Shown: piece after piece, positions 4,070 through 5,492 of the stretch | Layout: each line of letters opens with the position of its first letter | How positions within the stretch are numbered: position 1 is the first letter of the stretch | NCBI GenBank assembly: GCA_003519685.1 | Contig: DOWG01000231.1 | Coordinates: forward strand, 1 to 5,492 | From: Lachnospiraceae bacterium | GTDB taxonomy: Bacteria; Bacillota; Clostridia; Lachnospirales; Lachnospiraceae | Length of the DNA stretch: 5,492 bases | Direction: 5' to 3' | The notes under the pieces: model-generated | Databases searched by the model: none | Told to the model about the DNA's origin: nothing | Seen by the model: the letters and a program-made list of their open reading frames with translations, nothing else | Made by a program: the position numbers and the translations under genes

Positions 4070-5434
4070 ATGCAGAAAAAACTATCATTTAAAGATTATA
4101 CCTATATTGCCTCCATGCTGTTTGGCATGTTCTTTGGGGCTGGTAATTTAATCTTTCCTGTTTATATGGGACAGATGGCGGGGCGTAATGTATGGCCGGC
4201 AACAATTGGCTTTTTAATCACCGGGGTAGGTTTACCTCTCCTTGGAATTGTTGCGATGGGGATCTCCCATAGCAATGGCTTAAATGAAATGGGCAGCCGC
4301 GTTCACCCGGTTTACAGCCTCTTTTTGACCTGTATGCTGTATTTAACCATTGGTCCCTTCTTTGCAATCCCAAGGACGGCTACCGTTTCTTTTGAAGTTG
4401 GTATTGCCCCTCTACTGCCGGAGCAAAAGATATCATTTGGCCTAGCTATTTTTTCCCTACTATTTTTTATAGCCGTTTTGTGGTTTTCGATCCGGCCTTC
4501 AAAAATCTTAACCTGGATCGGTAAAATTTTAAATCCGATTTTTTTAATTTCCCTCGGCATATTGGTCATCACCGCCCTGCTAAATCCAATGGGCTCGATA
4601 TCGGAGATACCTGCTGTGGAAAGCTATCAAAGCAATAGTTTCTTCAATGGTTTTCTGGAGGGGTATAATACAATGGATGCATTGGCCTCCCTGGCTTTTG
4701 GCATTGTTGTGATCCGGGTGATTCGTAATCTGGGAATCACCGATTCCAATACAGTCGCCGCCGACACGGTAAAATCCGGACTTTTCAGCATGACGTTCAT
4801 GGCTTTGATCTATATTTCCCTTACGATCATTGGTGCACAGAGCAGGGGCCTATTTGAAGTAAGCGCCAACGGCGGCGAGGCACTGTCGAAGATAGCAAAG
4901 TATTATCTCGGTAATGTAGGTTCGGTCATCCTTGCAATAGCCATGATTTTTGCCTGCCTGAAAACCGCGGTCGGTCTGACTACCTCCTGCAGTGAAACCT
5001 TTGTAACACTCTTTCCCCATTCTCTTCCTTACAAGGGTTGTGCGATCCTATTTTGTATCGTATCCTTTGGCATAGCGAACTTCGGCCTAAATAACATTAT
5101 CTCCTTCTCCATTCCGGTCTTAATGTTTCTCTATCCGCTTGCAATCACGCTCATTTTACTCAGTCTGTTTCATCGTTTCTTCCATGGAGCCCACTGTGTA
5201 TATCTGTCCGTAACCGGTTTTACCGTGTTTGCTGCTATTTTTGATTTTATGAAAGCGCTTCCGGACACCGTGAAAAATATTCCGTTTGTGAATGCCCTTG
5301 TTTCCTTCGCTTCAAAATATCTGCCTTTCTATGACCTCGGCTTAGGCTGGGTCGTACCTGCAATTGTAGGCCTTATCGTTGGTCTTATTATCGATCGTAT
5401 CACAACATGCCGGTCAGCCAATATTCCGGCATGA
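4070..5434 (+). CDS. brnQ: Branched-chain amino acid symporter, BrnQ family
   Basis: This is a 454-residue polytopic membrane protein of the LIVCS (BrnQ) family, which takes up leucine, isoleucine and valine with Na+ or H+. The family hallmarks are present in order: FGAGNLIFP (22-30), GPFFAIPRTATVSFE (95-109), EGYNTMDALASLAFG (197-211), CLKTAVGLTTSCSETF (296-311) and FGLNNIISFSIPVLMFLYP (338-356). About twelve hydrophobic segments can be read, among them 12-33, 43-65, 80-102, 122-142, 152-172, 203-217, 238-256, 284-303, 322-340, 344-366, 376-393 and 427-443. Length is normal and there is no break. The ATG has GAGGAG 6 nt upstream and a strong promoter, and the gene appears to stand alone. It is divergent from the osmoprotectant operon with no evident functional link. 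The ion coupling and preferred amino acid cannot be told from sequence. Confidence 0.95.
   Translation: MQKKLSFKDYTYIASMLFGMFFGAGNLIFPVYMGQMAGRNVWPATIGFLITGVGLPLLGIVAMGISHSNGLNEMGSRVHPVYSLFLTCMLYLTIGPFFAIPRTATVSFEVGIAPLLPEQKISFGLAIFSLLFFIAVLWFSIRPSKILTWIGKILNPIFLISLGILVITALLNPMGSISEIPAVESYQSNSFFNGFLEGYNTMDALASLAFGIVVIRVIRNLGITDSNTVAADTVKSGLFSMTFMALIYISLTIIGAQSRGLFEVSANGGEALSKIAKYYLGNVGSVILAIAMIFACLKTAVGLTTSCSETFVTLFPHSLPYKGCAILFCIVSFGIANFGLNNIISFSIPVLMFLYPLAITLILLSLFHRFFHGAHCVYLSVTGFTVFAAIFDFMKALPDTVKNIPFVNALVSFASKYLPFYDLGLGWVVPAIVGLIVGLIIDRITTCRSANIPA
5406..5433 (+). repeat. Hairpin overlapping the brnQ stop codon
   Basis: CATGCCGG (5406-5413) and CCGGCATG (5426-5433) form a perfect 8-bp stem with a 12-nt loop. 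The stem covers the last codons and part of the TGA stop. No T-tract follows, so it is not a classical intrinsic terminator, but it could protect the 3' end of the messenger or form part of a terminator-like structure. Confidence 0.55.
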
Positions 5435-5444
5435 TATCTGCCGC

Positions 5445-5482
5445 ATTGTTACTATTCACACCCGACATATATACCATGTTAT
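5445..5482 (+). repeat. 38-bp edge repeat, right copy
   Basis: This is the inverted counterpart of 74-111, with 37 of 38 bases identical. It begins 10 nt after the brnQ stop and has the same orientation relative to its upstream gene as the left copy has to opuCD. The single change weakens the internal ACATG/CATGT stem by one pair on this strand. Beyond it the sequence runs into TAATAAAAACG at the window edge. Confidence 0.8.
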
Positions 5483-5485
5483 AAT
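5455..5485 (+). promoter_or_regulatory. Possible rightward promoter inside the edge repeat
   Basis: TTCACA (5455-5460) and TATAAT (5480-5485) are good hexamers but are 19 nt apart, longer than the usual 16-18. The sequence around the -10, CATGTTATAATAAAAACG, matches the flanks of the two opuC -10 boxes at 16 of 18 bases. It would drive a gene beyond the right edge, which cannot be seen. Confidence 0.3.
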
Positions 5486-5492
5486 AAAAACG

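Noticed and set aside
4884..4890. Additional TGTCGAA heptamer
   Set aside because: Lies deep inside brnQ coding sequence and is expected by chance at about this frequency.
74..5482. Composite transposon bounded by inverted repeats
   Set aside because: No transposase or recombinase in the window, the repeats are short, and no target-site duplication can be seen. The repeats are kept as an unexplained pair.

Overview
The window looks like a piece of a Clostridia genome, most likely Lachnospiraceae-like. This rests on moderate G+C, strong AGGAGG-type ribosome binding sites, Firmicutes-type promoters, and proteins closest in character to the Bacillus/Listeria OpuC system and the Firmicutes BrnQ family. 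It carries two divergent transcription units separated by a 441-base, structure-rich intergenic region.

Left unit (minus strand, 3628 down to 125): a complete four-gene osmoprotectant ABC importer in the classical order opuCA (ATPase with two CBS domains), opuCB (permease), opuCC (substrate-binding lipoprotein), opuCD (permease). The genes are spaced by 9 nt or overlap by 8 and 1 nt, so they should be one translationally coupled operon. The lipoprotein captures glycine betaine, carnitine, choline or similar solutes outside the membrane. The two permeases form the channel, and the ATPase with its CBS domains powers and probably gates it.

Middle (3629-4069): no gene. Two tandem leftward promoters for the opuC operon can be read, both with a TACAAT -10 inside an 18-nt direct repeat, and each overlapped by its own inverted repeat that could be an operator. 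A 10-bp palindrome and a longer imperfect inverted repeat lie in the resulting long leader. A near-consensus rightward promoter (TTTACA-16-TATAAT) serves brnQ.

Right unit (plus strand, 4070-5434): a full-length BrnQ-type branched-chain amino acid symporter, apparently monocistronic.

Edges: a 38-bp sequence occurs at both ends in inverted orientation with 37/38 identity (74-111 and 5445-5482), lying 13 and 10 nt past the stop codons of opuCD and brnQ. Outside the left copy is a strong 71-nt hairpin whose arms carry two perfect TGTCGAA (Spo0A-box-like) heptamers. The coding content is conventional. What is unusual is the non-coding DNA: paired edge repeats, the hairpin, and a promoter module that recurs in three places.
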